Below, piece after piece: positions 62,888-64,000 of a stretch of DNA of 64,000 bases. The stretch's first letter is position 1. Each line of letters starts with the position of its first letter. The notes under the pieces are model-generated. The model worked only from the letters and a program-made list of their open reading frames with translations, was not told where the DNA came from and did no database searches. Source of the stretch: CBDFGT01 sp965247225 (GTDB taxonomy: Bacteria; Pseudomonadota; Alphaproteobacteria; Rhizobiales; Rhizobiaceae); NCBI GenBank assembly GCA_965247225.1, contig CBDFGT010000039.1, forward strand, positions 186,001 through 250,000, given 5' to 3'. A program made the position numbers and the translations under genes.

Positions 62888-63913
62888 ATGATGAATTTCG
62901 ATGAATTTGACAGTTCACCCTCGGTCAGCAACCTTTCACCGACCGAAAAGGCGGCTGCCGTCCTGCTGGCCATGGGCAAGGGCGTTGCGGCACGTCTTCT
63001 GAAATTTTTCACACATGAAGAACTGCAGGCCATCATTGCGTCGGCGCAGACATTGCGCAGCATTCCCCCTTATGAGCTGGAAATTATCGTTAATGAATTT
63101 GAGGAGCTGTTTTCTGAAGGCACTGGCCTCATGGACAATGCCAGGGCGATGGAAAGCATTCTGGAGGAAGGGTTGACACCTGACGAGGTGGATGGTCTCC
63201 TCGGACGCCGCACAACATTCCAGGCGCTTGAAACCAGCATTTGGGAGAAATTGCAGGAATCCGATCCGGCTTTTGTCGGAAAGATGCTGCTGCGCGAACA
63301 TCCGCAGACCATTTCCTACATTCTTTCCATGGTACCGTCCTCTTTCGGCTCCAAGGTCTTGATGGAAATTCCGGAAAGTCGCCGTGCGGATATCCTGAAC
63401 CGTACGGTCAACATGAAGTCTGTCAGCCCCAAGGCCGCAGCCATCATCGAAAACCGGGTTTACGAGATGATCATGGAACTGGAAGCCGAGCGCAATGCGA
63501 CAGGCACTATCAAGGCGGCCGACCTTATCAACGAGATGGAAAAAGATCAGGTCGACGGTCTGCTGCAATCCCTGGAATCCCTCAACAAGGAATCGGCCAA
63601 CAAGGTTCGTCCACGAATCTTCCTTTTCGAGGACATTCTCACCATGCCGCAGCGCAGCCGTGTTGCCATGCTCAACGATATTGCCGGCGATGTCATTACA
63701 ATGGCTTTGCGCGGAGCGCCGCAAGATATCCGCGAAGCCCTTCTGTCTGCCACGGGAGCACGCCAGCGCCGCATGATCGAATCCGATCTGGCCAGCGGAA
63801 CCAATGGCATCAATCCGCGTGATGTCGCGGTTGCCCGTCGCACGATTGCACAGGAAGCGATCCGGCTGGCCGGAAACGGCACGATTGAACTCAAGGAAAA
63901 GGCTGCAGCCTGA
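62888..63913 (+). CDS. fliG: Flagellar switch protein FliG
   Basis: A 341-residue protein. Seen: LSPTEKAAAVLLAMGKGVAA at the N-terminus, EHPQTISYILSMVPSSFGSK with the conserved EHPQT motif in the middle domain, and the C-terminal motor domain with IFLFEDILTMPQRSRVAMLN. FliG couples the stator to the switch. The ATG at 62888 is followed by a second ATG; either is possible. It begins 15 bases after fliN. Confidence 0.96.
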   Translation: MMNFDEFDSSPSVSNLSPTEKAAAVLLAMGKGVAARLLKFFTHEELQAIIASAQTLRSIPPYELEIIVNEFEELFSEGTGLMDNARAMESILEEGLTPDEVDGLLGRRTTFQALETSIWEKLQESDPAFVGKMLLREHPQTISYILSMVPSSFGSKVLMEIPESRRADILNRTVNMKSVSPKAAAIIENRVYEMIMELEAERNATGTIKAADLINEMEKDQVDGLLQSLESLNKESANKVRPRIFLFEDILTMPQRSRVAMLNDIAGDVITMALRGAPQDIREALLSATGARQRRMIESDLASGTNGINPRDVAVARRTIAQEAIRLAGNGTIELKEKAAA

Positions 63914-64000
63914 CCAGAGCACATTGGCCCTGCCGCGCTGAACGGCCCGCCTTTATCACGGCAGTTGCCGACGGCAGGAATTTGCCACATCATTGCATGA
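63914..64000. other. Region after fliG at window end
   Basis: No gene can be supported in these 87 bases. In related genomes flhB follows fliG, so its start is expected here or just beyond; the last four bases, ATGA, could be a start codon, but there is too little sequence to tell. Confidence 0.3.

Overview
The window looks like a chromosomal segment of a motile alphaproteobacterium of the Hyphomicrobiales (Rhizobiales). The main reasons are the flagellar gene set and order typical of Rhizobium, Agrobacterium and Brucella: motB-motC-fliK, motE, flaF-flbT, a Rem/FtcR-type regulator, split FlgJ and transglycosylase genes, and four tandem flagellin genes. A FYDLN-acid (TIGR02300-type) gene, cmk and rpsA fit the same assignment. 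The exact genus cannot be fixed from sequence reading alone.

Layout. (1) 1-11013: a type I-E CRISPR-Cas locus on the + strand. It holds the 3' part of cas3, then cse1, cse2, cas7e, cas5e, cas6e, cas1 and cas2, tightly packed or overlapping. A short leader and an array of 66 repeats and 65 spacers (period 61 nt) follow directly. The array ends in two decayed repeats that abut a truncated Panacea (DUF4065)-like gene remnant. (2) 11375-28210: housekeeping and metabolic genes. These are tRNA-Ala(GGC), a FYDLN-acid protein, cmk, rpsA, a BaiN/HI0933-type flavoprotein, a putative gamma-glutamylputrescine pair (puuA-puuB-like), the Entner-Doudoroff cluster zwf-pgl-edd with a LacI-family regulator downstream, folD, and a polysaccharide pair (Wzz/GumC-like protein and a WecG/TagA/CpsF glycosyltransferase). 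(3) 28615-64000: a flagellar island, mostly on the - strand, with motA-fliM-fliN-fliG on the + strand at the end. It encodes export apparatus (fliP, fliQ, fliR, flhA, fliH, fliI), rod, hook and filament (flgB, flgC, flgF, flgG, fliE, flgD, flgE, flgK, flgL, four flagellins), P and L rings (flgI, flgA, flgH), switch (fliG, fliM, fliN), stator (motA, motB, motC, motE), hook-length control (fliK) and regulators (flbT, flaF, Rem/FtcR). fliF and flhB are not seen and probably lie outside the window.

How the genes work together. Cas1-Cas2 would add spacers at the leader end, next to an IHF-like site. Cas6e would cut the array transcript, Cascade (Cse1, Cse2, Cas7e, Cas5e, Cas6e) would find targets, and Cas3 would degrade them. 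All visible Cas reading frames are intact. In the flagellar island, FlgJ lacks a muramidase domain and a separate secreted lytic transglycosylase follows fliK, so the rod-penetration activity appears split between two proteins.

No wholly new system is evident. The points most worth following are the PAM-like variation in the last repeat base, the IHF-like leader site, the Panacea remnant at the array trailer, a two-copy palindromic repeat, conserved blocks upstream of the four flagellin genes, and two small uncharacterised membrane proteins in the flagellar island.
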